Positions 35,658 to 44,225 of a DNA stretch of 64,000 nt are shown piece after piece (within the stretch, counting starts at the first letter, position 1; each line of letters begins with the position of its first letter). The notes under the pieces were generated by a model. The model was not told the DNA's origin. It saw nothing but the letters and a program-made list of their open reading frames with translations, and did not search any database. This DNA comes from Maridesulfovibrio sp. (GTDB taxonomy: Bacteria > Desulfobacterota > Desulfovibrionia > Desulfovibrionales > Desulfovibrionaceae): positions 3,016,122-3,080,121 of the forward strand of contig NZ_OY780933.1 in assembly GCF_963676065.1 (NCBI RefSeq), written 5' to 3'. Made by a program: the position numbers and the translations under genes.

Positions 35658-36152
35658 ATGACTAATGATAAACTGATCATCAATCTGCCGGATGTGGAGG
35701 CGACGCTCAGGCTCGGCTCCACTCTGGCTTCTTTTTTTCAGGAAACCGGAAAACTGATCCCCATTTTTATGAACGGTGATCTTGGGGCAGGAAAAACAAC
35801 TTTTGTCCGTGCACTGGTGGAATCTTTTCCTGGTGCGCAAAACGCAGAGGTAAGCAGCCCCAGTTTCAATATACTTAATATTTACCCCACAAAACCGCAG
35901 GTCGCGCATTTTGACCTCTATCGTTTGGAGGGGCAAACCCCGGATGATGACTTTTTTGATTTGTTGAATGATAAAAAAACTTTGACAGTTGTAGAGTGGA
36001 TTCAGTATCTGAATACTGAATTCTGGCCTGAAAGCGCATTGCTCTTCACTTGGACACCTGCCGCATCCGGCAGAACAATAGAATTGACCCTGCATGGTTC
36101 AGCGACCTCCCTCTATGAAGAGCTTGCCTCAATTCTCAAATCATTCCAATAA
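35658..36152 (+). CDS. tsaE: tRNA threonylcarbamoyladenosine biosynthesis ATPase TsaE
   Basis: ATPase partner of TsaB-TsaD in forming t6A37 on ANN-decoding tRNAs. 164 residues. Walker A MNGDLGAGKTTFVRALV is at about 38-54, SSPSFNIL about 68-75, HFDLYRLEG about 85-93, and VVEWIQYL about 113-120, all typical of YjeE/TsaE. It is part of the nnrD-CBS-tsaE group; nnr genes and tsaE are commonly neighbours in bacteria. Confidence 0.95.
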   Translation: MTNDKLIINLPDVEATLRLGSTLASFFQETGKLIPIFMNGDLGAGKTTFVRALVESFPGAQNAEVSSPSFNILNIYPTKPQVAHFDLYRLEGQTPDDDFFDLLNDKKTLTVVEWIQYLNTEFWPESALLFTWTPAASGRTIELTLHGSATSLYEELASILKSFQ

Positions 36153-36190
36153 TATCCGTTGAACTCATGTGGTAAGGAGATAATGTTCAG

Positions 36191-37429
36191 ATGAACATCG
36201 TAGTACAAAAATTCGGTGGAACCTCGGTCAGGAACCTCGAATGCATGAAGCAAGTACTGGAAAAAGTCATGGTGCCTTACGAAAAAGGCAGCAAAGTTAT
36301 CGTTGTCCTGTCCGCTATGGCAGGTGAAACAAATCGCCTGCTCGATTTGGCCCACGAATGGTCCAAAGAACCGGACCTTGCCGAGATGGACTCGCTTGTC
36401 TCCACCGGGGAACAAGTTTCCGTAGCCCTTTTTTCCATGCTTCTTAAAGACCGTGGCATTAAAGCCCGCTCCCTGCTCGGCTTTCAGATTCCTATCAAAA
36501 CAGATTCAAATTACTCCCGTGCACGCATTCTGGATATAGGCCGCGATAAAATTGAAGAACTGCTGCAGGAGAATGATATACTGGTCATGGCCGGCTTTCA
36601 GGGCTGCGACGCTGCAAAACGAATTACCACCCTCGGTCGCGGCGGTTCCGATACTTCCGCTGTAGCCATGGCAGCAGCGATTGATGCTGATCTTTGCGAA
36701 ATTTTCACTGATGTTCCGGGCGTGTTCACTACCGACCCCAACATCTGTTCACAGGCCCGCAAACTGGATTATGTCTCTTATGATGAGATGCTTGAAATGG
36801 CCAGTATGGGAGCTAAAGTATTACAGATTCGTTCAGTTGAATTTGCCAAAAAATATAATGTTAAAGTTCATGTCCGCTCTACTTTTAGCGATGAAATCGG
36901 AACTTATGTTACTCAGGAGGATAAAAATATGGAATCAGTACTTGTTTCCGGAATTGCATATGATAAGGACCAGGCTCGCGTAACACTGTCAAAGGTAAAT
37001 GACGTACCGGGTGTTTCCGCCACCCTTTTCACTCCTCTTGCTGAAGCAGGTATTCTGGTTGACATGATCGTTCAGAACCCCGGCCAAGACGGTCGTACGG
37101 ATATGACTTTCACCGTGCCCAGAGGCGACCTGAAAAAGACCCTTGAAATTCTGGATGGCATTAAAGACCCCATGGGCGCACAGGATGTGCTTTATGATCA
37201 GAATGTATGCAAGGTTTCTGTTATCGGTGTCGGAATGCGTAACCATTCCGGTGTCGCTTCCAAGGCATTTCAGGCCCTGCGTGATGAGAATATCAATATC
37301 CTTATGATCAGCACATCCGAAATTAAGATTACCTGTCTTATTGAGGAAAAATATACTGAGCTGGCCATAAGAACACTTCACAACACGTTTGGACTCGATA
37401 AACAGGGGTCCGAAGAAAATACGTTCTAG
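36191..37429 (+). CDS. lysC: Aspartate kinase (alpha/beta type)
   Basis: Phosphorylates aspartate at the head of the lysine, threonine and methionine pathways. 412 residues. N-terminal kinase domain with VVQKFGGTSVRN (4-15) and TTLGRGGSDTSAVA (about 145-158); two ACT domains (about 265-412) for feedback control. Inside the gene, AGGAGG at 36915-36920 lies eight bases before an in-frame ATG (36929, Met247), just ahead of the ACT region. This is the arrangement that makes the separate beta subunit in Bacillus- and Corynebacterium-type aspartokinases. It is followed after three bases by cimA. Confidence 0.95.
   Translation: MNIVVQKFGGTSVRNLECMKQVLEKVMVPYEKGSKVIVVLSAMAGETNRLLDLAHEWSKEPDLAEMDSLVSTGEQVSVALFSMLLKDRGIKARSLLGFQIPIKTDSNYSRARILDIGRDKIEELLQENDILVMAGFQGCDAAKRITTLGRGGSDTSAVAMAAAIDADLCEIFTDVPGVFTTDPNICSQARKLDYVSYDEMLEMASMGAKVLQIRSVEFAKKYNVKVHVRSTFSDEIGTYVTQEDKNMESVLVSGIAYDKDQARVTLSKVNDVPGVSATLFTPLAEAGILVDMIVQNPGQDGRTDMTFTVPRGDLKKTLEILDGIKDPMGAQDVLYDQNVCKVSVIGVGMRNHSGVASKAFQALRDENINILMISTSEIKITCLIEEKYTELAIRTLHNTFGLDKQGSEENTF
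36915..36931 (+). promoter_or_regulatory. Internal ribosome-binding site and start inside lysC
   Basis: AGGAGG, eight-base spacer, then in-frame ATG (36929-36931). It would give a 166-residue product ending with the lysC stop and containing both ACT domains. Confidence 0.6.
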
Positions 37430-37432
37430 CAA

Positions 37433-39034
37433 ATGAAACAAATAAAAATATATGACACCACCCTGCGTGACGGCACACAATCAGAAGAAATAAACTTAAG
37501 TGTGCAGGATAAAGTGCGCATAACCCGCAAGCTGGACGACCTCGGCGTACATTACGTCGAGGGCGGCTGGCCCGGTTCCAATGCCACTGACAAGGAATTT
37601 TTCCAAGAAATTCAAAACTACGCCTTAAAAAACTGCAAAATTTCGGCTTTCGGTTCAACTCATATGAACCGCCTTACTCCCGAAAAAGATCCCAATTTGA
37701 TTGCCCTGGTTGATTCCGGTGCAAAAGTCATGTCTATCTTCGGAAAGACATGGGATTTTCATGCTACCAGTGCTCTCGGTGTCTCTCTTGACAGAAATAT
37801 TGAATTGATCAGCAACAGTCTCAGCTATCTGCGACCGCATGTGGAAGAACTGTTTTTTGATGCTGAACATTTCTTTGACGGTTTCAAAGCCAACCCTGAA
37901 TTCACTATCAACTGCCTCAAGGCAGCATATGAAGCAGGTGCAGATGTACTTGTGCTCTGTGATACAAATGGCGGTTCCATGCCGGAAGAAGTCGCTCAGG
38001 CGTGCAGGACCGTCTTGGAAAAGATTCCCGGTTGCAGCATCGGAATCCATGCCCACAACGACTGTGAGCTTGCTGTAGCGAATTCTTTGGCTGCTGTAGA
38101 AAACGGGGCAATACAGATTCAGGGTACAATGAACGGTTACGGAGAGCGTTGCGGTAACGCCAATATCTGTTCGATCATCCCCAACCTCGAACTCAAGCTC
38201 GGCTATAAAACAATCGGTGAAGATAAGCTGATTAAGTTGAAGGAAACTTCTACTTACATTACGGAAATCGCCAACCTTCGCCCTTTCCTTCGTCAGCCTT
38301 TTGTCGGACGGGCCGCTTTTGCCCACAAGGGCGGTATCCACGTAAGTGCAGTGCTGAAAGATTCCACCAGCTATGAACACATTGACCCCCTGCTGGTTGG
38401 TAATGACCGTCGTGTATTGCTTTCCGACCTTTCCGGTAAAAGCAACGTGCTCTACAAGGCCCAGAAGTACGGCTACGATCTTGATAAAGATGATCCTGCG
38501 GTTCAAACCATTCTGGCTGATATCAAGGAACGTGAATCCATCGGTTTTGAATATTCTGCCGCGGAAGCATCGTTCGAGCTGCTTTTCTTCAAAGCGATGG
38601 GCTGGTCCAAACGTTATTTTGAATTCATTAATTTCTTTGTGGTCGATGCCAAGCGTAAAAATGATCAGGAACCTTTTTCCGAGGCTACGGTCATTGTAAA
38701 AGTGCATGGGCAGGAAAACCATACCGCCGCTTCCGGTGACGGTCCGGTCAATGCGCTTGATAAAGCCTTGCGTAAAGCTCTTGAACCCTTCTACCCTTCC
38801 TTGAAAAATGTACGTCTGCAGGACTTCAAGGTAAGAGTCTTGTCCGGCGCTGTTCGTCAGGCAGCAGGAACAAGCTCCAATGTCCGTCTGCTGATTGAAT
38901 CCACAGACGGCAAAGATCAGTGGACTACAATGGGTGTGAGCCACAACATTATTGAAGCTAGTTGGCAGGCCCTTGTGGACTCTATCAACTACAAGCTTTT
39001 TAAGGACGACCCGCAGAAATGGCCATCCAGATAA
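37433..39034 (+). CDS. cimA: (R)-citramalate synthase
   Basis: Condenses pyruvate and acetyl-CoA to citramalate, opening the threonine-independent isoleucine route. 533 residues. The HMGL-like TIM barrel starts IYDTTLRDGTQSEEINLSV (with the metal-binding Asp). HAHNDCELAVANSLAAVENGA lies at about 204-224. Next is a LeuA-type allosteric dimer domain (about 400-530). The opening YVEGGWPGSNATDKEFF fits the citramalate-synthase branch rather than isopropylmalate synthase. Its 3-prime end overlaps the start of a metallo-hydrolase gene by 16 bases. Confidence 0.93.
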   Translation: MKQIKIYDTTLRDGTQSEEINLSVQDKVRITRKLDDLGVHYVEGGWPGSNATDKEFFQEIQNYALKNCKISAFGSTHMNRLTPEKDPNLIALVDSGAKVMSIFGKTWDFHATSALGVSLDRNIELISNSLSYLRPHVEELFFDAEHFFDGFKANPEFTINCLKAAYEAGADVLVLCDTNGGSMPEEVAQACRTVLEKIPGCSIGIHAHNDCELAVANSLAAVENGAIQIQGTMNGYGERCGNANICSIIPNLELKLGYKTIGEDKLIKLKETSTYITEIANLRPFLRQPFVGRAAFAHKGGIHVSAVLKDSTSYEHIDPLLVGNDRRVLLSDLSGKSNVLYKAQKYGYDLDKDDPAVQTILADIKERESIGFEYSAAEASFELLFFKAMGWSKRYFEFINFFVVDAKRKNDQEPFSEATVIVKVHGQENHTAASGDGPVNALDKALRKALEPFYPSLKNVRLQDFKVRVLSGAVRQAAGTSSNVRLLIESTDGKDQWTTMGVSHNIIEASWQALVDSINYKLFKDDPQKWPSR

Positions 39035-39858
39035 CCGGGCAGTATACGGAACCCTGCAAGGTATCCGTCTTATGCGACAATGAATCCTTGAGTGATAATC
39101 TGGGTAGCGAATGGGGCCTTTCCATGGCTCTTCAATTGCCCGGAGATGACCTTTGGCTCTGGGATTGCGGTGCAAGTCCGCTTTTCCTGAAAAACGCGCA
39201 AATGATGGACATCGAGGTGGCCAAGGCTAAAGGACTGGTTCTTAGTCACGGTCACTGGGACCATACAGGTGGAATGGACGCGCTCATGCAGGCAAATTTT
39301 ATGGGGCCGGTCTATGCCCATCCTGATTTTGCCAACAAGCGCTATTCCATAAATGGTAAAGACGGTTCCGGTGATGCCTCGTTCCGGTGCGAATATCCCG
39401 GAACAATAATTGTCCGTGACAATGCTGAACTTGATGACAGCCTGTTCATGGTAACGGAAATTCCCCGTCGCGAGGGATTTTTTGAAGCGACAGAGGGATT
39501 GTTTGTTGACCCGGAATTGACTCAGCCCGACCATGTTCGTGATGATGCTTTTCTGCTATTGATGAGTAATTCAGGGCCGATTGTGGTTCTCGGCTGCTGT
39601 CACAGCGGGCTTGCAAATTCGCTCTACCATCTTCGTGAGTTGACGGGGATAGATTCGGTTCACGCCATTCTCGGAGGACTGCATCTTTACAGGACCGATG
39701 TAAATGAATTTGAAAATACAGCCAAAGTAATTGAAGAATTCAATGTTCGCACAATTGCGGCCGGACATTGCACCGGAAAAAAAGGGTATGATTTTTTGAA
39801 TCAGCGACTCGACTGCGAAGTTCTTCCCATGGGAAGCGGTTCGGTATACGAATTCTGA
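39019..39858 (+). CDS. Metallo-beta-lactamase-fold hydrolase
   Basis: 279 residues. The metal motif LSHGHWDHTGG (about 74-84), GCCHSGLAN (about 194-202) and GGLHLYRTD (about 219-227) place it among MBL proteins related to the methanopterin-synthesis-like and flavin-independent phosphodiester/quinolone-type hydrolases. The substrate is unknown. The start overlaps the end of cimA and lacks a separate promoter, so its expression depends on lysC-cimA. It is one of two MBL-fold proteins in the window. Confidence 0.82.
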   Translation: MAIQITGQYTEPCKVSVLCDNESLSDNLGSEWGLSMALQLPGDDLWLWDCGASPLFLKNAQMMDIEVAKAKGLVLSHGHWDHTGGMDALMQANFMGPVYAHPDFANKRYSINGKDGSGDASFRCEYPGTIIVRDNAELDDSLFMVTEIPRREGFFEATEGLFVDPELTQPDHVRDDAFLLLMSNSGPIVVLGCCHSGLANSLYHLRELTGIDSVHAILGGLHLYRTDVNEFENTAKVIEEFNVRTIAAGHCTGKKGYDFLNQRLDCEVLPMGSGSVYEF

Positions 39859-39880
39859 TATACCCTTGAATCAGCATAAA

Positions 39881-39917
39881 AAAAAGGTCCGCCGAGCAAA
39901 TCAGCGGACCTTTTTAT
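39881..39917. terminator. Bidirectional terminator after the MBL gene
   Basis: GGTCCGC / GCGGACC seven-base stem with an 11-base loop, A and T runs on both sides, between convergent genes. Confidence 0.85.
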
Positions 39918-39928
39918 TTAATGAGCAA

Positions 39929-42160
39929 TTATAAATCAAATCCAATAATTCTAGATAATTCCGGATCATTTTCTCCGATCAGAACTTTATCCCAATAGCA
40001 GTTTTGCAGCTTCCATAGATCAAGTGGCAATTCGAGGCTGCGTGCCCGTTCTATTACGTCGCAGATGTTTTCCCAAAGGGTCAGACGATTGTCCAACATC
40101 AGGCAGATATGTTTACTTAATTGTTCCATAAAAAAATCAAGTCCCGGATGATCGCGACCTACGGATTTTACGAATTCAATAAAATCATCACTGACTTGAT
40201 CACCTGAGAAAAGATAATTCCAGGCAATTCCCGGCCAGAGCATTTTCCATTGGGAGTCCGAAGTCTGTATGGTTTGATAGTCTTCAAAGTGATTGAAGAG
40301 AACCGGTCCGCATCCGGTACTCAATACCTGATTCTGCCATGCGCTTTCAGAAAATCTTCGGGCCCATGTAAGAGCTATGGTTTGCTTTTTTTTCCACGAT
40401 ATTTCAGTCAGCGGGTAATGTTCTTTCTGACCGCCGGGAAGGGTTATTTCGACCGTTCCGGTTAAAACTCGCTCACCTTTTTCCCATTTCCAGCCATACT
40501 TTTTTATTTCTGATTCAAAATTCCAATTGATCTCTGCTTCACCGCGCGCCACGACAAATGAACTGTCGTTGGTCTTTATCAAAACGGAAACTCCGGGCCA
40601 ACTGATACTCCCTTCTTCTCCGGGTTGCGGGAGCACACCTTCCACATAAAGACGCCCAAGAGCCTGACCAATAAGGCTTCCGGGGGTTTCACTCTGGGGT
40701 TTGATTTTACTTGCCCAAAGGTCAGCAGCAGAACCGTACCGTTCTTCATTGGATCTGGCTTCGCCGGCAATGGAAAGAAATTTTTCCTCCAGACCGATCA
40801 GGCCGGTTTCTTTGGATAATTCAATCGCCCTTAATGCAAAGCCCATGTTGTTAACCGGCTCAAGGCGGGCCAGATCATCAAAAAACCATCCGCAACTGGC
40901 AAAGGAAGAAAGCGCCCATTTCTGCATCGAAAGCAGCTTCCAGCCCAGATCAGCGTCATGAGTTCCTTCCTCAACCTTAAAGTGATGCTTAAAGAAATAT
41001 TCTTCAGAAACGATTCCGCTCAGAAGCATACCGTAATCAAGCAGGGCAGCTCTGGGGTCCGTGAAAATCTTTTCCCCGTGGTTAAAATAGTGGGCGTTCA
41101 TCAAATCCCTTACCTGATTAAGCCCGTCCCGCAATGGTTTACGCCACTGTTGATTCCATCCGGGATGCCCTCCTGTGCAGCAGCCGCAATCACTTTTCCA
41201 ACGCTCAACACCATGGTAGCAGCTCCATGATGAATCTTCACGAATTTTTACTTTCCGGGTCGGTGGATGCTGCTCCAGATAGGCTCCGTAGTTCAGAAGA
41301 GAAAGCTCATCCCGTTTATCAATGGCTTGAGAAAGTACATAGGCAAGCGCCATTTCGCCAAATTCAACATGATGACCGTATGTCTCACCGTCAGTGCCGA
41401 TGGAAAGCAATCCTTCCGAAGATGCACCGGACAGACGGTTCCAGAAATCATCACCATTTTTCAGCAATCCTTCAAAAGCAATTGCCTGCGAAAGAGCGCC
41501 GTCATAAAAAAAGATGGAAATAGTCCTGCCGGAAGGCAGTTCCACAAGATAAGGTTCTTTTATATTAATGGAATGTTCATCAACTGTCTGCCAGTCATCG
41601 GACCCTAATTCGGCTATTGCTTCCGCCTGTCTGGGGGCCAGCAGTGTGAAAGTTATGCCGTGATCGGCAAGGGTTTCTAGGGTTTCAGTATTGCAGGCGG
41701 TTTCGGAAAGCCACATACCTTCCGGTTTACGTTCAAAACGGGATTCAAAATCGGCAATGGCCCACGCGACTTCAATATCGCGATCCAGTTCAGAAGCAAG
41801 AGGCATTATCACATGATGATAGATCTGGGCTATGGCATTTCCGTGTCCCCAGCGTTTCAGGCTTAAGGCATCGCCTTCAAGTATTTTGGCATAAAGTTCC
41901 GGCTCGGCTCTTTCAATCCAGCGGAAAAGAGTAGGTCCTACATTAAAGCTGATCCATTCATAACAATTGATAATCTCGAAAATTCCTTTACTGCCCATAC
42001 GTCTGGCCCATGCGAGGGGAGCGTAGCTTTCACGGCAGATTCGTTCGTTCCAATGCCTGAAAGGAGCAGCACTTCCTTCAGGGCAGATCATATCAAGCCA
42101 TGGATCTTCCCGAGGTGGCTGATAAAAGTGGCCGTGTATACACAAAAATTTTTCTGACAT
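39929..42160 (-). CDS. Glycoside hydrolase family 57 protein (DUF3536 type)
   Basis: 743 residues. The N-terminus CIHGHFYQPPREDPWLDMI followed by HWNERICRESYAP and EIINCYEWISFNVGPTL is the GH57 catalytic-domain opening of the large DUF3536-containing group. MWLSETACNTETLETLADHGI (about 158-178) holds the likely nucleophile Glu, and ISIGTDGETYGHH (about 259) the acid Asp. GH57 enzymes act on alpha-glucans such as glycogen, but this subgroup is uncharacterised. GAGGAGC just before ATG 42160 sets the start; the track-like earlier start is six codons upstream. It is not next to glycogen genes here. Confidence 0.85.
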   Translation of the reverse strand: MSEKFLCIHGHFYQPPREDPWLDMICPEGSAAPFRHWNERICRESYAPLAWARRMGSKGIFEIINCYEWISFNVGPTLFRWIERAEPELYAKILEGDALSLKRWGHGNAIAQIYHHVIMPLASELDRDIEVAWAIADFESRFERKPEGMWLSETACNTETLETLADHGITFTLLAPRQAEAIAELGSDDWQTVDEHSINIKEPYLVELPSGRTISIFFYDGALSQAIAFEGLLKNGDDFWNRLSGASSEGLLSIGTDGETYGHHVEFGEMALAYVLSQAIDKRDELSLLNYGAYLEQHPPTRKVKIREDSSWSCYHGVERWKSDCGCCTGGHPGWNQQWRKPLRDGLNQVRDLMNAHYFNHGEKIFTDPRAALLDYGMLLSGIVSEEYFFKHHFKVEEGTHDADLGWKLLSMQKWALSSFASCGWFFDDLARLEPVNNMGFALRAIELSKETGLIGLEEKFLSIAGEARSNEERYGSAADLWASKIKPQSETPGSLIGQALGRLYVEGVLPQPGEEGSISWPGVSVLIKTNDSSFVVARGEAEINWNFESEIKKYGWKWEKGERVLTGTVEITLPGGQKEHYPLTEISWKKKQTIALTWARRFSESAWQNQVLSTGCGPVLFNHFEDYQTIQTSDSQWKMLWPGIAWNYLFSGDQVSDDFIEFVKSVGRDHPGLDFFMEQLSKHICLMLDNRLTLWENICDVIERARSLELPLDLWKLQNCYWDKVLIGENDPELSRIIGFDL

Positions 42161-42266
42161 AAGCTCCTCACAGTTCAAATAGGATTCGGTAGATACTATA
42201 CCAAGTAAATACTGAAATCCAATACAAAGGACGACTGTGTAATATATTAATCCATTACAAACAAAA

Positions 42267-42292
42267 GGACCCTCCGAGAATCCGGAAGGTCC
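42267..42292 (-). terminator. Terminator after the 181-aa gene
   Basis: GGACC-T-TCCG / CGGA-G-GGTCC stem with one mismatch, followed on the minus strand by TTTTGTTTG. Confidence 0.75.
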
Positions 42293-42316
42293 GATAATTA
42301 TAATTACTGATGGAGA

Positions 42317-42862
42317 TTATTTTACATACCCGGCCTGTTTTAACATCCGCGAGGCTCTATCAGCCATAACAAATCCATTTTCATATAAAATAGCCGGCCC
42401 CTTAATAGATATTTTATTAATATAACCGACATCAAGCAGGACATTGAGGATATTTTCCGAAAATGATTCCAGCAGTACAGACTTGGGGGCAATCCCTCTG
42501 AAAATAGAAATTTTTGAAAGATAATAGATGTCTATCAATGCTCGTATATGAACTTTGTCCAAAATCTTATCAAGCTCAACATCAATATGACATAAAGTTT
42601 CCCAATTTTGGTCTTTAACCTCTTCGCCCAGGTTGTCCAGTTCCTTTTCAGCTTTTCCGGAAAGTCTGTATCCGTTTAGATTGTTCCCGCAGGAAGTACA
42701 GATGCTACCTTCATCAACCAGCCCTGCATCGAGCAATTCATCCACAAGTTCATTTTCGTAGAGATGAGTCTCTCTCTTGGGCAGCAGGCCGTGATACCGT
42801 TCGATTTTTGAATAACTTCTGACATGTTTCAGAAATTGCAGATGGCGTTCACTGAGAAACAT
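42317..42862 (-). CDS. Hypothetical protein with CxxC pair (181 aa)
   Basis: I do not recognise a family. 181 residues, soluble, rich in Leu and acidic residues, with one CTSCGNNL motif near residue 55. The N-terminus (HLQFLKHVRSYSKIERYHGLLPKRETHLYENELVDELLDAGLVDEGS) looks like winged-helix-type helices, and a second helical half follows (about 85-181). A DNA- or protein-binding regulator with a half zinc-ribbon is possible but unproven. It has its own terminator; no ribosome-binding site stands out, so start and function are uncertain. It is near the zinc-ribbon protein gene but separately terminated. Confidence 0.6.
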   Translation of the reverse strand: MFLSERHLQFLKHVRSYSKIERYHGLLPKRETHLYENELVDELLDAGLVDEGSICTSCGNNLNGYRLSGKAEKELDNLGEEVKDQNWETLCHIDVELDKILDKVHIRALIDIYYLSKISIFRGIAPKSVLLESFSENILNVLLDVGYINKISIKGPAILYENGFVMADRASRMLKQAGYVK

Positions 42863-42995
42863 GGGCTGGAAATCTCCGTTATTTTATATATTAACCGGAT
42901 CTGATCGGAGAAATGCTTAGTTGTTATCAGAAAAAACTTCCACCACTTTAATGTTACAATACTATTTAAACGAAGGTAAAATACATTAAAAAAAT

Positions 42996-43022
42996 GGAAC
43001 TGCCTCGCACGTAAGCAGTTCC
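42996..43022 (-). terminator. Terminator after the zinc-ribbon protein gene
   Basis: Perfect eight-base stem GGAACTGC / GCAGTTCC with an 11-base loop, followed on the minus strand by ATTTTTTT. Confidence 0.85.
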
Positions 43023-43063
43023 ATTTACAGGTGTTTATTAAGGACTGGGATTTAGATTATCAG

Positions 43064-43483
43064 TTAACTCAAAATCCTAAGTAAAGGCTTAGTACCCTTT
43101 TTGGGTTTGCTTTTATGGATAACATTTCCGGTAGGCATTTTGACAAACAGATTCTGGCAGGAATAACATTCCCAATGTTTTGTCCGCTCTTGGAGCCTGA
43201 TCAGGACTCCGTCATGATCGTAGCAGACCTGACAATACGGGCCTGTTTTTTCGTTATCCTCATCTATCCAGTATTTCTGCCCGTCAAATTCCATGCACTC
43301 TGCAAGATCCAAAATTTCGGCAACTTCTTTAATCTGAGAACGTAATTCCCTGTTCTCTTCATACATAGTGAGGTAATCTTCCTGAATGATTCGCAGTAGA
43401 CTTTCCGCATCGCTTTCCCGCCCTTCATTGAATAATTCAAGAACCTTTCTAAAATTAGTTGCGTGAAGATTTTTTTTTGCCAT
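43064..43483 (-). CDS. Zinc-ribbon protein of unknown function (139 aa)
   Basis: 139 residues in three parts: a basic N-terminus, a helical or coiled-coil stretch (about 20-65, NEGRESDAESLLRIIQEDYLTMYEENRELRSQIKEVAE), and a C-terminal zinc ribbon CQVC...CYSC (about 84-110) followed by a Lys-rich tail. The coil-plus-ribbon layout suits a small nucleic-acid or ribosome-associated factor, but I do not recognise the family. It is transcribed alone and terminated by a strong hairpin. Confidence 0.65.
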   Translation of the reverse strand: MAKKNLHATNFRKVLELFNEGRESDAESLLRIIQEDYLTMYEENRELRSQIKEVAEILDLAECMEFDGQKYWIDEDNEKTGPYCQVCYDHDGVLIRLQERTKHWECYSCQNLFVKMPTGNVIHKSKPKKGTKPLLRILS

Positions 43484-43585
43484 TTTTATATCCTAGCCTT
43501 CTTTCAAGTTTCAGAAACACCTGATAACTTAATCGACATCACCGGAAAATCCTTTAGAGATTTAAGAAAACTTTTTTCAGTACCA

Positions 43586-43614
43586 TTGACAGCAACATAT
43601 CCGATAAATATATC
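43586..43614 (+). promoter_or_regulatory. Candidate promoter for the DUF493 gene
   Basis: TTGACA (43586-43591) and TATATC (43609-43614), spaced exactly 17 bases, 89 bases before the start. Confidence 0.55.
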
Positions 43615-43703
43615 AACAGTGCCCGAGAAGTGGCAGTGGCTATGCTGTAGCCGTTGTTACTAATGTTAAAAGTCTATCATTTCAGATATATAAGGAGAGA
43701 AAC

Positions 43704-43964
43704 TTGGAAAAATCCATGGAACAATTCAAGACTACACTTGACGAACACCATGATTGGCCCTGTGACTACACATTCAAATTCATAGTGCCGGCCAAAGCCC
43801 TTGCGGAGCTTAAATCCATGCTTGAAGGGATTCCCCACTCGGAAAAAGATTCCAAAACAGGCAAGTATACCAGCGTTTCCGTGACAATTTGTGCCTCGTG
43901 TTCCGATGAAATCGTGACCATATACCAGAAAGCCGCTACTATCGAAGGTCTCATTTCCCTGTAA
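43704..43964 (+). CDS. DUF493 (YbeD-like) protein
   Basis: 86 residues, an alpha-beta ferredoxin-like fold of the DUF493/YbeD family; no enzymatic role is established. The YTFKFIVPAKALAELKSML and YTSVSVTICASCSDEIVTIYQKAATIEGL segments are characteristic, though CASC is unusual. Translation starts at TTG 43704, six bases after AAGGAG; an ATG at 43716 would cut the spacing match. The family fold resembles ACT-like ligand-binding domains. A short hairpin with a T run lies about 55 bases downstream. Confidence 0.85.
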   Translation: MEKSMEQFKTTLDEHHDWPCDYTFKFIVPAKALAELKSMLEGIPHSEKDSKTGKYTSVSVTICASCSDEIVTIYQKAATIEGLISL

Positions 43965-44018
43965 AGAATGAAGCAACTCCGGGTTGACTTCCATCACACC
44001 TTGTTTAAAGATGACGCC

Positions 44019-44040
44019 GCTCATTTTTGAGCTTTTTTTA
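44019..44040 (+). terminator. Short terminator after the DUF493 gene
   Basis: GCTCA-TTTT-TGAGC five-base stem followed by TTTTTTT; short but with a good T tract. Confidence 0.5.
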
Positions 44041-44087
44041 TTTTTTTCATATTCACCAAAACGGCTGCTTGCTTTTCCACAGCATGC

Positions 44088-44107
44088 GAACATTTGTTCA
44101 TTATAAT
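44088..44107 (+). promoter_or_regulatory. TATAAT box with adjacent dyad before ileS
   Basis: GAACA-TT-TGTTC dyad (44088-44099) directly before a perfect TATAAT (44102-44107), 119 bases before ileS. No good -35 sits at 17 bases, so activity may need an activator. No T-box leader was seen. Confidence 0.3.
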
Positions 44108-44225
44108 AGTAAGATATTGGTATTTCTGCCTTTATTATGAACATCTTTTTTTAGCTGTAAAAAATGTTTAAACGGCCTTAATTAATATTATATCCTTAAG
44201 ATAGTTCCGGAGGACTTTTTCAGTC

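Noticed and set aside
37655..39175. 506-codon open frame antisense to cimA
   Set aside because: No recognisable domains and Phe/Cys/Thr-rich composition; cimA on the other strand is certain.
43965..44225. T-box leader before ileS
   Set aside because: No T-box consensus or specifier stem was seen in the 261 bases; only a short terminator, a small dyad and a TATAAT.
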